Counted from the stretch's first letter, positions 1 through 8,884 are shown. The stretch is 64,000 bases of DNA from Pseudoalteromonas fuliginea (GCF_000690055.1 NZ_JJNZ01000010.1:1-64000); one strand, 5' to 3'. Made by a program: numbers and translations. The notes: a model not told the origin generated them from the sequence alone.

Positions 1-360
1 CTTTGCGTCTACCAGTTAACAAGGTTGCACGTTTTGTAGACGTAGAGCTTGCTCACGTGAGAAGCAAGGCTTCTAATTATTAAGTTTAAAACTGCGTTTT
101 TACACGCCAGCAAGCTGCGCGTCTACCAGTTAACAAGGTTGCACATTTTGTAGACGTAGAGCTTGCTCACGTGAGAAGCAAGGCTTCTGATTATTAAGCT
201 ATTTTAAAAACTGCGTTTTTATACACCAGCAAGCTGCGCGTCTACCAGTTAACAAGGTTGCACGTTTTGTAGACGTAGAGCTTGCTCACGTGAGAAGCAA
301 GGCTTCTAATTATTAAGTTATTTTAAAAACTGCGTTTTTATACGCCAGCAAGCTGCGCGC
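1..360. repeat. Tandem array of a 114-119 bp structured unit
   Basis: Three consecutive copies of one unit begin at about 5, 119 and 238, with a truncated fourth start near 357. Copies differ by a 5-bp indel near TTAAGT(TATT)TTAAA and a few substitutions. Each unit carries several small inverted repeats: GCGTCTAC with GTAGACG, AGAAGC-AAG-GCTTCT, TGCTCACGTGAGAAGCA and AAAAC-TGC-GTTTT. The array probably continues upstream of the window. The units contain no obvious ORF and lie beyond the 3' end of arfB. The function is unknown. Confidence 0.85.
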
Positions 361-367
361 CTAGCAG

Positions 368-781
368 TTAAATTTTCACACTGCCACGCAATGCTTTGTT
401 CTGGCCGTGCTTGGTTTTTTTATCCATGCGTTTGCGCTGAGAATTTCTACTTGGCTTGGTGGCTCTTCGAGCTTTGTTCACCACGGTTGCACTCAAAATA
501 AGATCTTTTAAACGCTTAAGTGCATCATCTCTGTTCAATTCTTGGGTCCGGTGGCTTTGGGCTTTAATTATTAAAACGCCATCTTTAGTGATTCTAGAAT
601 CTTTTAAAGCGAGTAAGCGTTCTTTGTAAAAGTCAGGTAATTTAGAGCGATTAATGTCAAAACGTAAGTGTATAGCACTTGCTACTTTGTTAACATTTTG
701 ACCACCGGCACCTTGAGAGCGAATAGCTGTAAGCTCTAGTTCCCACTCATCAATTGTGACTGTATTTGAAATTGTTAACAT
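368..781 (-). CDS. arfB: Alternative ribosome-rescue factor B (peptidyl-tRNA hydrolase ArfB/YaeJ)
   Basis: This is a 137-residue protein of the class I release-factor-like family. It enters ribosomes stalled without a stop codon and hydrolyses the peptidyl-tRNA. The catalytic GGQ loop is visible as GAGGQNVNK at residues 25-33. The C-terminal third is a basic tail (RRATKPSRNSQRKRMDKKTKHGQNK) of the kind that lies in the empty mRNA channel in E. coli ArfB. Length (137 against about 140) and motif layout match ArfB rather than full RF1/RF2, as there is no tRNA-like decoding domain. It is a single gene on the minus strand, and the structured tandem repeats start right after its stop. Confidence 0.93.
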   Translation of the reverse strand: MLTISNTVTIDEWELELTAIRSQGAGGQNVNKVASAIHLRFDINRSKLPDFYKERLLALKDSRITKDGVLIIKAQSHRTQELNRDDALKRLKDLILSATVVNKARRATKPSRNSQRKRMDKKTKHGQNKALRGSVKI

Positions 782-1008
782 TGTGTTCAGCTCTCGTTGT
801 CAAAAATGCATTATATCATTTGTACATTGACTTAGGGTGAATCAACTAAAATCGTAGTACTTTAGGTCAACTCCCATGAATTGTACTGTAAAACTCGCCA
901 ATACATTATTATGTATTGGCATATGCAATTATTTAGTTTCTAATTGCACAGCCCTATCTATTTAGGGCTTCATATAATAATAGCTCCACAATAATAGGAA
1001 ATGCCTGC

Positions 1009-1578
1009 ATGAAAAAAATACTCGTATCACTTAGTTTGTTAGCAATGAGCTTCTCTGGTGTTGCAAAAGATATCACTGAAGGTGATTTACAAAGCTACAT
1101 GAAAGCACTACCAGCGGTAACAAGTTGGGCGAGCGCTCAAGATTCTCTAAAAGGGCTGGACCTAGGAAGCATGTTAGGTGCGTCGGCTGACCAAACAACA
1201 TCAGAGCAAGGCTCGCTAGCTAACAGCGCGCTTAGCATGATTAAAGAGCAAGACTTATACAAAAGTTTTGAAGGCGTAACAAGTCGTTACGGTTTTACTC
1301 CAGAGCAGTTAATTACTGTCGGTTCTGAAGTGTCTATGGCTTACATCGAAAACCTTAAATCTGGCTTATCTACTGAAAATAAAGAAACAGCAGATAAACT
1401 AATGGGTGGTTTTCAAAGTATGAAAAGTGTTAAAGACAAAGGCGCTAGCTCGCTAATGGGCTCATTAGGTAACGCATCAAGTGCCGCTAAATCAAGTGGG
1501 CCAGTCGTTAGCGAAAGTAACCTTGAGCTTGTGAGCGAGTACATGCCACAACTTAAAAAGCTTTTTGCACTTCTATAA
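1009..1578 (+). CDS. Secreted protein of unknown function (189 aa)
   Basis: I do not recognise a named function. The first 19 residues (MKKILVSLSLLAMSFSGVAK) form a clear Sec signal peptide cleaved near GVA-K, so the product should be periplasmic or exported. The mature part is rich in Ser, Gly, Ala, Met and Lys, has no cysteine and looks mostly helical. A low-complexity stretch (GASSLMGSLGNASSAAKSSG) lies near residues 145-165. The gene has its own strong rho-independent terminator at 1592 and an upstream intergenic region of over 200 bp, so it is probably monocistronic. It may be a DUF2780-like helical protein, but I cannot confirm this. Confidence 0.7.
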   Translation: MKKILVSLSLLAMSFSGVAKDITEGDLQSYMKALPAVTSWASAQDSLKGLDLGSMLGASADQTTSEQGSLANSALSMIKEQDLYKSFEGVTSRYGFTPEQLITVGSEVSMAYIENLKSGLSTENKETADKLMGGFQSMKSVKDKGASSLMGSLGNASSAAKSSGPVVSESNLELVSEYMPQLKKLFALL

Positions 1579-1591
1579 GTTTTTGTTTTAT

Positions 1592-1618
1592 AAAAAGGTG
1601 GCTTTTGCCACCTTTTTT
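1592..1618 (+). terminator. Rho-independent terminator after the 189-aa secreted protein gene
   Basis: An 11-bp stem AAAAAGGTGGC / GCCACCTTTTT with a TTTT loop is followed by a T run. It starts 13 bp after the stop codon. The A-rich left arm would also let it work in the opposite direction. Confidence 0.9.
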
Positions 1619-1700
1619 AATGCCTAAAATAATTTATAAACAGATGCATAAAGTTTATTTACTTCTACAATTTAATTATCTGTATTTTTAGGTGTAATGT

Positions 1701-2033
1701 ATGAAGCAATGGCATGTGGTTATTGGTTTATTCTTTATTTTTACTGCGTATTTTTCGGTATCCACGTACGCAAAATCAACTCAAGCTTTTAGTGCTGGAG
1801 TTATTGCTCAGGAGCAAATATTTCCAATAAAAGTATTGCAGCTTGGTAATTATGCGCGTTGTGCTGTTGTTTCTGCACAAAAAGAAGATGCATTTTATTC
1901 TGCTTGTTATATAAAAAAACAGTCTCAATCCAATTGGATTGCAGAATCGGCGGGTGCACGCTGCGAAATAAGGTGTATAACGCATCTTGACAAAAAAGGC
2001 CTCTCACAAACGACATACTTTACAGCTCAATAA
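1701..2033 (+). CDS. Small secreted hypothetical protein (110 aa)
   Basis: The product has no recognised family. Residues 1-24 form a hydrophobic signal sequence ending in STYA-K, which predicts export. The mature protein of about 86 residues contains four cysteines (in RCAVV, SACY and RCEIRC contexts), consistent with disulfide bonding in the periplasm. The ATG lies 4 bp behind a weak AGGTG ribosome-binding site. Antisense frames through the same stretch are less plausible because they lack a signal sequence or domain. Confidence that this is a real gene is moderate. Confidence 0.6.
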   Translation: MKQWHVVIGLFFIFTAYFSVSTYAKSTQAFSAGVIAQEQIFPIKVLQLGNYARCAVVSAQKEDAFYSACYIKKQSQSNWIAESAGARCEIRCITHLDKKGLSQTTYFTAQ

Positions 2034-2282
2034 TACTAATTTTAATTAATATATGAGTATTTTAAGCGCCAAATAACTCATTAGTTTAAGGTTATTTGTA
2101 TAAGTCGCTCCAGGATTTTTTTATTGGTGTAGAGCCTTCGTTTATTTGCCGACTAGTTAAAGCGCTACATGCGCTCTGTGGTTGCTCAATATGTGGGCCT
2201 GAGAGTAATAAAAAATATTTTTTACCATTAATATTTCTGTTGATAGTGAACAGTGGGAAATCAGCTTTTATCAATTGAGGTT

Positions 2283-5279
2283 TTATTGTTTTTTAGAGGT
2301 ATACGCGGCATATTGACAATAATAGAGCTCTTTCGTATCACTTTTTTGCTCTCCCCATGCGTGCATTAGTTGCCAATCTGTAGATGTATAACGTCTAGCG
2401 TCGACCATAAAGCTGCCATGTAATGCAGGCGTTGAGTAGACATGGTTAATTGTTGTTTGCGCGTCTTGGGCGTTTGCATAAGGGCCTGTTACTAAATAGT
2501 AACTGTTGCGGCTTTGATGTTTATATAATTTTAAAGGATGCGCTTTTGAGTCAATCTCTTTTGCTACTATTACTGCCGATTCAAATTTTTTAAATACACC
2601 AAGCTGAACAAAATAAGATTTTTCTGATGGCTTATCAACTAACTCTATTGAGTCTATTGTATTGTTTTTAGGTTGCAGAACGATATCTTTTAGAATAATA
2701 GTATCACCTGTTTTTGAGGTAACAACGCGCTCTGGTAAGTTTTTAGTAACGAGGCTTTTTATATTTAATGTATTTGCTTCAACTTCAATTTTGTAGTTTC
2801 CTTGATTCACATTAGAAAAATAATAATACCCGTCGTACTCGGTAGTTGTTGTGTATTCTTTGTCGCCATTGGTCTGCTTTAAAAAAACGGTTACGCCTGA
2901 AACAGGTTTGCTTTTATCATTATTTGCAAAATAAACAGTCCCTTCTACTTCATTAAAAATAACCATTGGTACATTAACTTTAGTCTGACCCCCTCGGTGA
3001 GCGTAGGTTTTTATTTTTCCAAGTACAGGCTGCAAATATGGATTTGGTAAAGTGCGTAAATCGACCTCTAAAACTTGCCCGCCGTGACTGCTTGGCAGTA
3101 GTGTTTTGCCTGTATTGTTTGTGAATTTATTTCGCCATAAATAATTACCGGTAAAGCGTACGTCTTCTAATGCTTCATCACCTTGATCAAATATTCGATT
3201 TTCGTTCCAGTCAATAAAAGCAGATGCTTCAAGTTGTCCGCCGCTAAGAGCTCTTGGAGTGTCAAATACCATATCTAACTCAAGATGATCAAAGCTAAAT
3301 GTGCCGTTTAAACCTAATGACACGCGCCAATCACCACGACTATTGTATTGGCCTGAGACTTGAACATTAAAAATATCATAGCGATAAGTATACTGATGGC
3401 TTAGTTGCGCGGTCGCTGATGAATCAGGGTTATACGATAACTGGGTTTGGTTAAAGGTCTGTTGTGTTTGCGGCCAACGTAAATTACTACGCAGGCTAAC
3501 AAGCTTTCCCCCATTTATAGGCAGCCAATCGAGTGTATTTGTCCACTTCCAAGAAGCGATATCAATAGATGAATAAAGTTGATTGGTTAATTCATCTTCT
3601 TGCTCATCATAAAAAAGGCGTCCAGCCCATGTACCACCAATGTGATTTTTATTGATACCTAATGAAAATGTATTGTTGTTTGATTTATTTTCACGATTTT
3701 CGTTAAGCCATTTCATATTCCAGTTTAAAGAGTCAAACGAATCAGAACGACCATTTAAACTAATCGATAATTTATTTTTAAGCACATTATTTTGTGGTAA
3801 AAACAATGCGCTCGAGAAATCATCTAAGGCGGTATATTCTAAATTGACGTTTACGTCGTTATAAAAATCATTAGAGAACAAGCCCCTAAAGCCTGCATAA
3901 TAAGCGCTGCCAGCATTGAGTTGTTTGCTAGATAAAAATCGATAGCTGCCATGCTCCGTAAGTATATTTAACCCTGATGATATATAGCGAGAGCGCTCAT
4001 CAGATGCTAGTTGGGTTATTTGTGCATCATAGGTTAATTTTTCACTGATCCCATATGAAACACTGGCTTTAAACGTGTCACTAAATGTATTTTGAGTATT
4101 TTGGTTGTTATCAAATACGCTTTTATCTGTTTCAATTAACTCAACTTGATAGCTTATTTTCCCTGGTGATAGGGCATCCTGCCCAATCGTGTATTTTTGA
4201 GTGCGTGTAATTTGCTCACCTTGGGGGCCAAAAAGCTTTATTTCAAAAATATTATTGCCATAAAATGTTTCTATATCGATAAACTTAACTAAATTATCGT
4301 CATTTGCTTGTGTGGTCGCTAAAAATTGCCCATTGCGATATAGCTCAGCTTGCCAACCGGGTAAAGCGGGTTCTTCAATGGTTATTGACGAAAAATTTTG
4401 TGCTGAGCGTGGATCGGCATTCGAGATATAAATACCTCTGCCTTGGCTTGAAGCTGTCGTCAGCTGATCTGATTGAGATTGAATATCACCCAATTGATAA
4501 TGAATGCGAGCTAATGAATGATCTTCATCGGTCAAACTAAAATCTTTGCTAATTTTAAAAAATGTATTGTCGCTATTTTCATTTTTGTTAAACCGAACTT
4601 CTGCTCTATGGTGAAATAAATCAAAATAGCTGTTGAGTCTAATTAAGCCTTTATAACGTGCTTGTTTAGATGAGGCAGTTGATGAAATTGTATACTCAGA
4701 AATTGGGTAGGTAAGTAGACGATATTGATCTTCTATAAAGTGATCATATTGTGGGTCAATAGCTTGCTTATGCGTGATTGACGTGTTTTTTTTATCATTT
4801 GTGGTGCTTAATAAATCGCTCATAAAGGTGACTTGCATGAGTGAGTAATCAAATATTGAGTCGGTTTCTAAAAGCGTATTAATAACGGATAAGTCTACGT
4901 AATGATCGTAATCGTCTTTTGCCCAAAAAGATGCCGTTGGTGTTACCGACTGAGCTGCCAATAACGTTGTACTTAGTGCAAGCTTCGTTGAATCAACGGT
5001 TGCAGTTAAACTCCCTTCGGTAATACTAAAGTTAATCCCCATCGTTGATTTAAGAACACTGATTGGTAGTAACAGCTTATTTGATTGCGTGTAGTAAGCT
5101 TCTAAGTCGGATACCACTGAACGGCCATTTACTTTTACATTTACGATCACGAACGCCTCTTCATCAATAGTCCATTGATGAAGAGGCGTTAGCTCATTAG
5201 CGACTAATGTTTGAGGCACAATAACAATGAGCAACAAACTAATTAAAGCGCCATAACGCAATGCGTTTAGCTTAAACAC
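2283..5279 (-). CDS. Atypical fimbrial usher-like outer-membrane protein with CarbopepD-like and C-terminal SPOR domains
   Basis: This 998-residue protein is probably the outer-membrane pore through which pilin is secreted and assembled. It has an N-terminal signal region (residues 1-27). A long beta-rich section follows, with usher-like features such as GWQAELYRNGQFLAT and FEIKLFGPQGE near residues 310-360. Alternating aromatic strands suggest a barrel at about 370-680. Around residues 790-850 is a transthyretin/carboxypeptidase-regulatory-like fold (GTVYFAN...YDGYYYFSNV...YKIEVEA). The last 80-100 residues (SYFVQLGVFKKFESA...YYLVTGPYANAQDA) look like a SPOR peptidoglycan-binding domain, which is not part of classical FimD/PapC ushers. 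It is the third gene of the operon, 3 bp after the chaperone gene. The family assignment is inferred from motifs. Confidence 0.75.
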   Translation of the reverse strand: MFKLNALRYGALISLLLIVIVPQTLVANELTPLHQWTIDEEAFVIVNVKVNGRSVVSDLEAYYTQSNKLLLPISVLKSTMGINFSITEGSLTATVDSTKLALSTTLLAAQSVTPTASFWAKDDYDHYVDLSVINTLLETDSIFDYSLMQVTFMSDLLSTTNDKKNTSITHKQAIDPQYDHFIEDQYRLLTYPISEYTISSTASSKQARYKGLIRLNSYFDLFHHRAEVRFNKNENSDNTFFKISKDFSLTDEDHSLARIHYQLGDIQSQSDQLTTASSQGRGIYISNADPRSAQNFSSITIEEPALPGWQAELYRNGQFLATTQANDDNLVKFIDIETFYGNNIFEIKLFGPQGEQITRTQKYTIGQDALSPGKISYQVELIETDKSVFDNNQNTQNTFSDTFKASVSYGISEKLTYDAQITQLASDERSRYISSGLNILTEHGSYRFLSSKQLNAGSAYYAGFRGLFSNDFYNDVNVNLEYTALDDFSSALFLPQNNVLKNKLSISLNGRSDSFDSLNWNMKWLNENRENKSNNNTFSLGINKNHIGGTWAGRLFYDEQEDELTNQLYSSIDIASWKWTNTLDWLPINGGKLVSLRSNLRWPQTQQTFNQTQLSYNPDSSATAQLSHQYTYRYDIFNVQVSGQYNSRGDWRVSLGLNGTFSFDHLELDMVFDTPRALSGGQLEASAFIDWNENRIFDQGDEALEDVRFTGNYLWRNKFTNNTGKTLLPSSHGGQVLEVDLRTLPNPYLQPVLGKIKTYAHRGGQTKVNVPMVIFNEVEGTVYFANNDKSKPVSGVTVFLKQTNGDKEYTTTTEYDGYYYFSNVNQGNYKIEVEANTLNIKSLVTKNLPERVVTSKTGDTIILKDIVLQPKNNTIDSIELVDKPSEKSYFVQLGVFKKFESAVIVAKEIDSKAHPLKLYKHQSRNSYYLVTGPYANAQDAQTTINHVYSTPALHGSFMVDARRYTSTDWQLMHAWGEQKSDTKELYYCQYAAYTSKKQ

Positions 5280-5282
5280 GTG

Positions 5283-6050
5283 TTATTGAATATTAACGGG
5301 TATTGCTAACTCAATATTGCCACCATATTGGGGGTTTTCTTTGTATTTAAGTGTAAGCGGACCGACAACGGGCTGTTGCAACGAAATATAGACTTTACGA
5401 CGCGATAAAGGCGTATAAACGGCTACGTTTGTTACTTCCCCAACAGATAAGTTATTACTGTCTAGCAGTTCAAAATTGCCATATAACGAACGATTTCCCG
5501 TTAGCGTTTGCCAAAACGTAACGGTTGGTCGACCATTTTGGCTAATTAGTTGCGGGTTGATTAGTTGCGAATCAGCTTCTAACTGCCCATGGCGCACAAT
5601 TACCGGAACGCTGTAAGATATTTTAGGGCGTATGGTTATTCCTTCTGCATTAGGGGCTGGTGCTTCTGACGCAACTATTTTAAGTACCGCTCTGTATTCT
5701 CCTGCGGGTAATTCTGCTTTTTTTCGTACCGTCATTCTTATAGCTTGCATGCCTTTTGGCGCTATAGAACCACGGCGTGGAGAAAAGCGTAACATGCCAG
5801 CAGCAGAACGACCCTCTACTTGCTTAGGTGTTGCATCTATTAGTGACCCTTCTTCGGTCATGTCTTTGTGCGTGATACTAAGTTTAAAGTCGAGGTTTTT
5901 ATCAGATGTATTTCTGATCATTAATGAATTATTTTTAGTTCGTCCATCAAAATATAAACGATATTCAGATAGAGAAAGATTAGCACTGCAAATTTGAGGT
6001 GATAGAAGAGTCAGGCAAAGCGTTGCCCAGCGAAAAAATTTAAAACTCAT
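5283..6050 (-). CDS. Periplasmic pilus chaperone (PapD-like)
   Basis: This is a two-Ig-domain fimbrial chaperone of about 255 residues that would hold pilin subunits and deliver them to the adjacent usher. I chose the ATG at 6050, which gives an ideal signal peptide (MSFKFFRWATLCLTLLSPQICSA). The upstream in-frame ATG at 6101 lies inside the terminator-like hairpin and would put 17 extra residues before the signal. Domain 1 shows the typical strands (LSLSEYRLYFDGRTKNNSL, then GMQAIRMTVRKKAELPAGEYR), and domain 2 runs from about residue 150 to the end. The gene lies between pilin and usher genes on the same strand. Confidence 0.82.
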   Translation of the reverse strand: MSFKFFRWATLCLTLLSPQICSANLSLSEYRLYFDGRTKNNSLMIRNTSDKNLDFKLSITHKDMTEEGSLIDATPKQVEGRSAAGMLRFSPRRGSIAPKGMQAIRMTVRKKAELPAGEYRAVLKIVASEAPAPNAEGITIRPKISYSVPVIVRHGQLEADSQLINPQLISQNGRPTVTFWQTLTGNRSLYGNFELLDSNNLSVGEVTNVAVYTPLSRRKVYISLQQPVVGPLTLKYKENPQYGGNIELAIPVNIQ

Positions 6051-6069
6051 GAGACAACTCAACAACATG

Positions 6070-6102
6070 ATAAAGCAAAAATGTGGAGCATTAAGCTCCA
6101 CA
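6070..6102 (-). terminator. Attenuator/terminator hairpin between pilin and chaperone genes
   Basis: On the minus strand an 8-bp stem TGTGGAGC / GCTCCACA with a TTAAT loop is followed directly by TTTTTGCTTT. It lies between the pilin stop and the chaperone start. It would end most transcripts after the pilin gene and let a minority read into chaperone and usher, as expected when pilin is needed in excess. Confidence 0.75.
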
Positions 6103-6151
6103 CAATTTATATTATTAGTAGCCTAGGGCTATAATAATATAAGAAATAATA

Positions 6152-6661
6152 TTACTGAAAAGATACATCGACAGTGTAGTCTACTTCATAAGCAGCGCCA
6201 GCAGTAAGATCGGCAGCTACTGTCATATCACCATAAACACCGATTACGATATCAGTTGCGCTTGCATCAGTTGTGAATGCAGAAGCAACAGTATCAGCCG
6301 TTGTTACAGTTGAAGTACCATCAGTGGCAGTCGTTACTGGAGCGAAAGTAAGGTTGGCACTTGTACTGCCTGATACAGTGATGTTCATTGCTGAATTTGG
6401 AGCCAAACCTGAAACAGTTACGCCACCTAATTGAATGTTTGAGTCTGAAGCATCACAATCGCCCGTTACTGCGCCAGCATTATCCATTGTACAAGTAGAA
6501 CCTGTAGCTAAACGAATTTTACCAAAATGTACTTTGTTATTTTCTAAAAAAGTTGGTTCGCTCCAACCATTTACACTTGCTTGTAATGTTTCGCTAGATG
6601 CAAGTAAAGAAGTCGAAGTCATAGCGAGTAAAGCGGTTGCTGCAAAAATTTTTTTATTCAT
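6152..6661 (-). CDS. Pilin-like major subunit (DUF4402-type)
   Basis: This 169-residue secreted protein is probably the structural subunit of the pilus made by the chaperone and usher encoded downstream. A signal peptide (MNKKIFAATALLAMTSTSLLA) is cleaved near residue 21. The mature protein is rich in Thr, Ala, Ser and Val, has only two cysteines (about residues 57 and 69), and ends in alternating beta strands (AAYEVDYTVDVSFQ). This resembles the C-terminal strand pattern of DUF4402/fimbrial subunits. The start has an upstream CGGAAA ribosome-binding site. The about 325-bp AT-rich region upstream (6662-6986) presumably carries the operon promoter, but I could not point to one. Confidence 0.72.
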   Translation of the reverse strand: MNKKIFAATALLAMTSTSLLASSETLQASVNGWSEPTFLENNKVHFGKIRLATGSTCTMDNAGAVTGDCDASDSNIQLGGVTVSGLAPNSAMNITVSGSTSANLTFAPVTTATDGTSTVTTADTVASAFTTDASATDIVIGVYGDMTVAADLTAGAAYEVDYTVDVSFQ

Positions 6662-6986
6662 AATTTTTCCGTGTTTAAATAATTATTATTGTATTACGTC
6701 CTTGTTTAATCTCATTTTCTAAGAGCTCGTAATCCATTGGCGCCAATTTAAACACAGGAAGTGCATTTTTTAAATGTTTTATTAACAAATGCAACTTTAA
6801 GGATGATAAATAAGAAAAAATCATTAGCAATAAAAGTTGGTTAATTTATTTATGGTTGTTTTTAAAGCAAAAAAAAGTATGTTTTTTTACAGATATAAGG
6901 CAAGAGGATTTCTTTTTGTTAATATATTGCTAGGTTATTTGCAATGATAAACTTAAGCCCACAACAATTTTGGGGCGTGAGTTTAT

Positions 6987-7193
6987 TTAAGACATTTTAC
7001 GAAGTGTAGTCAGCGGGGCTATACGTAAAATCCAATGTAAAAATGCCCATGGCCACGTTGCTATAAAGCTGTTGGCTTTTTCTTTATTTATAGCTGTTAC
7101 AAGTGCTCTACAGCCTGTTTCAGTATCGACAATAAAGGGCACTGTTTTTACTTTTTCGTTTATTTCACTTCTAATGTTGCCAGAGCAATTAAA
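6987..7193 (-). pseudogene. 3' remnant of a short-chain dehydrogenase/reductase gene
   Basis: On the minus strand an open stretch of about 68 codons ends at a TAA. It reads NCSGNIRSEI..., VPFIVDTETGCRALVTAI, ATWPWAFLHWILRIAP and LRKMS. This matches the C-terminal part of SDR enzymes (the PGxxRT segment and the tail after the substrate loop). There is no start codon, no Rossmann GxxxGxG motif and no YxxxK active site. The frame meets a stop immediately upstream, exactly where the LysR remnant begins, so the first two thirds of the gene are gone. Confidence 0.72.
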
Positions 7194-7616
7194 TCACCTA
7201 TTAGCCATGCCGTACTTTCGAGCGATCACTTTTGTGTATTAATGAAAAAAGATCACTCACTTAAAAACCAATTAAATATAGATAATTACTTAACGGCCAA
7301 ACATGTAGCTGTATCTAACAGACCAACGGGTACGGTTATTGAGGATATAGCATTATTACAGTTAAGCTTAAATCGTGAGGTTGCTATACGTTGTCAAACG
7401 TATTTTTCAGCAAAAGAGGTAATAAAAAATTCACCATTTTTACTCACTTTGCCCTCCATGGTGGCAAGTCAGCTACTTGATGAAACTTTAATTGCGCGTC
7501 CAGTACCAACTACCATGCCTACTATTTATCAGCACTTATATTGGCACCAAAATACAGATAAAGACGATGCATTAATATGGCTACGCAGCCAAGTAGAAAG
7601 TATATTTAAGCGTTAA
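7194..7616 (+). pseudogene. 3' remnant of a LysR-type transcriptional regulator gene
   Basis: The reading frame matches the effector-binding domain of LysR regulators: LSSDHFCVLMKKDHSL (the LxsDrfvCvmRkdHPL segment), YLTAKHVAVSNRPTG, LNREVAIRC, PFLLTLPSMVASQL and LYWHQNTDKDDALIWLRSQ at the end. The N-terminal helix-turn-helix and about the first 140 residues are missing. An ATG at 7242 could start a 124-residue product, but that ATG falls inside a conserved segment, so it is fortuitous. The remnant abuts the SDR remnant at 7193/7194. The gene order fits a LysR regulator divergent from its SDR target before the deletion. Confidence 0.75.
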
Positions 7617-7710
7617 GTACAGCTTATAACGACACTTAAAAATCATTCTCAAGTGGATTTGTTTTAAGTCTACAGCAAAGTCTAATAATGAATTTATATT
7701 TGTAGATGTC

Positions 7711-7930
7711 TAGGGCATGTTTATACTAATCTGCTCATATAGGCAGATTAGTATAAACATGCCAAATATGCGGCTGCTCTTTGGAGGCGTCCTTGGGGTG
7801 ACTTACTCTTTATTGCCTATATGGTGGTAAGGGATATCATCAGGACGCAGGAGCAGTTACCGAGTCTCGTGATTAAATAATCCCTAGATAGAGCAAACTT
7901 TAATCCGCAAAGGTTAACAGGTCCAAGCGT
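7711..7930. repeat. Degenerate inverted-repeat element with a 21-bp perfect palindrome
   Basis: The block starts TAGGGCATGTTTATACTAA and ends AATCCGCAAAGGTTAACAGG. It therefore resembles a diverged copy of the 267-bp element family at 12952-13218. Inside its left end, 7714-7734 and 7743-7763 form a perfect 21-bp inverted repeat (GGCATGTTTATACTAATCTGC) with an 8-nt loop. The rest of the gene-free stretch 7617-8017 shows nothing else recognisable. Confidence 0.6.
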
Positions 7931-8017
7931 GGAGAGTGAAATGTGTCCGTGTAAAGTAAATTTTAAGAATAAACAGAGCTTACACAAGCAATAATAAGCC
8001 CTGCTTTTTAGCTATAA

Positions 8018-8884
8018 CTACATGGTGCGTTTATTTTTAAGCTTTAATCCGCCAATTAACAGCAGTGGCCCTATAAACATTGCCAGGCCATAAATACCGC
8101 CAGTAACTGCGTATTCTGGTTTATTTAAAAAACTAATCGCAATTAAAATAGCCAGTGATGCATTTTGAATCCCAACCTCAATAGAAAGCGTTAGTGAATC
8201 GGTTAAATTTAATTTTGAACACATAGCAATTAACCAACCTACAATCATCGAGCCTACATTCAGTGCTATACATGCCCAAAATACATCGTTAAATGAGCTA
8301 ACTAATAAAGCGCGCTCTTTTATTACTAGTGCGGCAATCATAATGAGCATAAAAAACAATGAGAAGCGTCTAAAAAACGGTTCTGTTTTAATAGCAAAAT
8401 AATTTTTAAAATGGCGTAACCAAATACCTACAGCAACAGGCACTAAGGTAATAAAAAATAACCCAAGTGATGTCGTCAAAATAGAAAAACTAGCGTTATC
8501 TGCTGGCGCAAACTGGCTCATAGCAAAGCCGATAATAAACGGTGTGGTTATTATACTAATAGCGGTGGAAGCGGCTGTTAAGCTTACCGAAAGTGCTAAG
8601 TTAGCTTTAGCAAGCTGGCTTACTACATTTGACATGGTGCCGCCGGGACAAGCGGCTAATATCATTAAACCAATGGCTATAGGTGTTGATAAGTTAAGTA
8701 AATAGCATAGGCCTAATGCCAATAAAGGCATTGCTACAAGTTGGCCAATTAAACCCATAACGATGGCGAGTGGGCTTTTAAATAACCGGGTAAAGTCGTT
8801 TGTAGTGAGCCCAAGTCCCATGCCAAACATAATAAGTGCAAGGGCGAGCGGAAGTATTACTTCAGTTAATATAGATGCATTCAA
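8018..8884 (-). CDS. BASS-family (bile acid:Na+ symporter-like) membrane transporter
   Basis: This 288-residue integral membrane protein has about nine or ten hydrophobic segments of the SBF/BASS fold. The conserved signature GLMILAACPGGTMSNVVSQLAKANLALSV lies around residues 72-100, and the second half carries GIQNASLAILIAI, both diagnostic for the family. These proteins couple Na+ influx to uptake of organic anions. The substrate here cannot be told from sequence. Length is typical (280-320 aa). It is a single minus-strand gene between two inverted-repeat elements, with no pathway neighbour. Confidence 0.85.
   Translation of the reverse strand: MNASILTEVILPLALALIMFGMGLGLTTNDFTRLFKSPLAIVMGLIGQLVAMPLLALGLCYLLNLSTPIAIGLMILAACPGGTMSNVVSQLAKANLALSVSLTAASTAISIITTPFIIGFAMSQFAPADNASFSILTTSLGLFFITLVPVAVGIWLRHFKNYFAIKTEPFFRRFSLFFMLIMIAALVIKERALLVSSFNDVFWACIALNVGSMIVGWLIAMCSKLNLTDSLTLSIEVGIQNASLAILIAISFLNKPEYAVTGGIYGLAMFIGPLLLIGGLKLKNKRTM

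Noticed and set aside
1..360. Possible CRISPR array
   Set aside because: The units repeat over their whole length of about 119 bp with no variable spacers between short repeats, and no cas genes are nearby.
2096..2278. Small plus-strand frame of 60 codons before the usher gene
   Set aside because: It has no recognisable motif, an opposing frame of equal length covers the same bases, and no convincing ribosome-binding site was seen.
7242..7616. A functional 124-residue protein
   Set aside because: The ATG falls in the middle of a conserved LysR segment whose frame continues upstream to the deletion junction, so this is a remnant and not a gene start.
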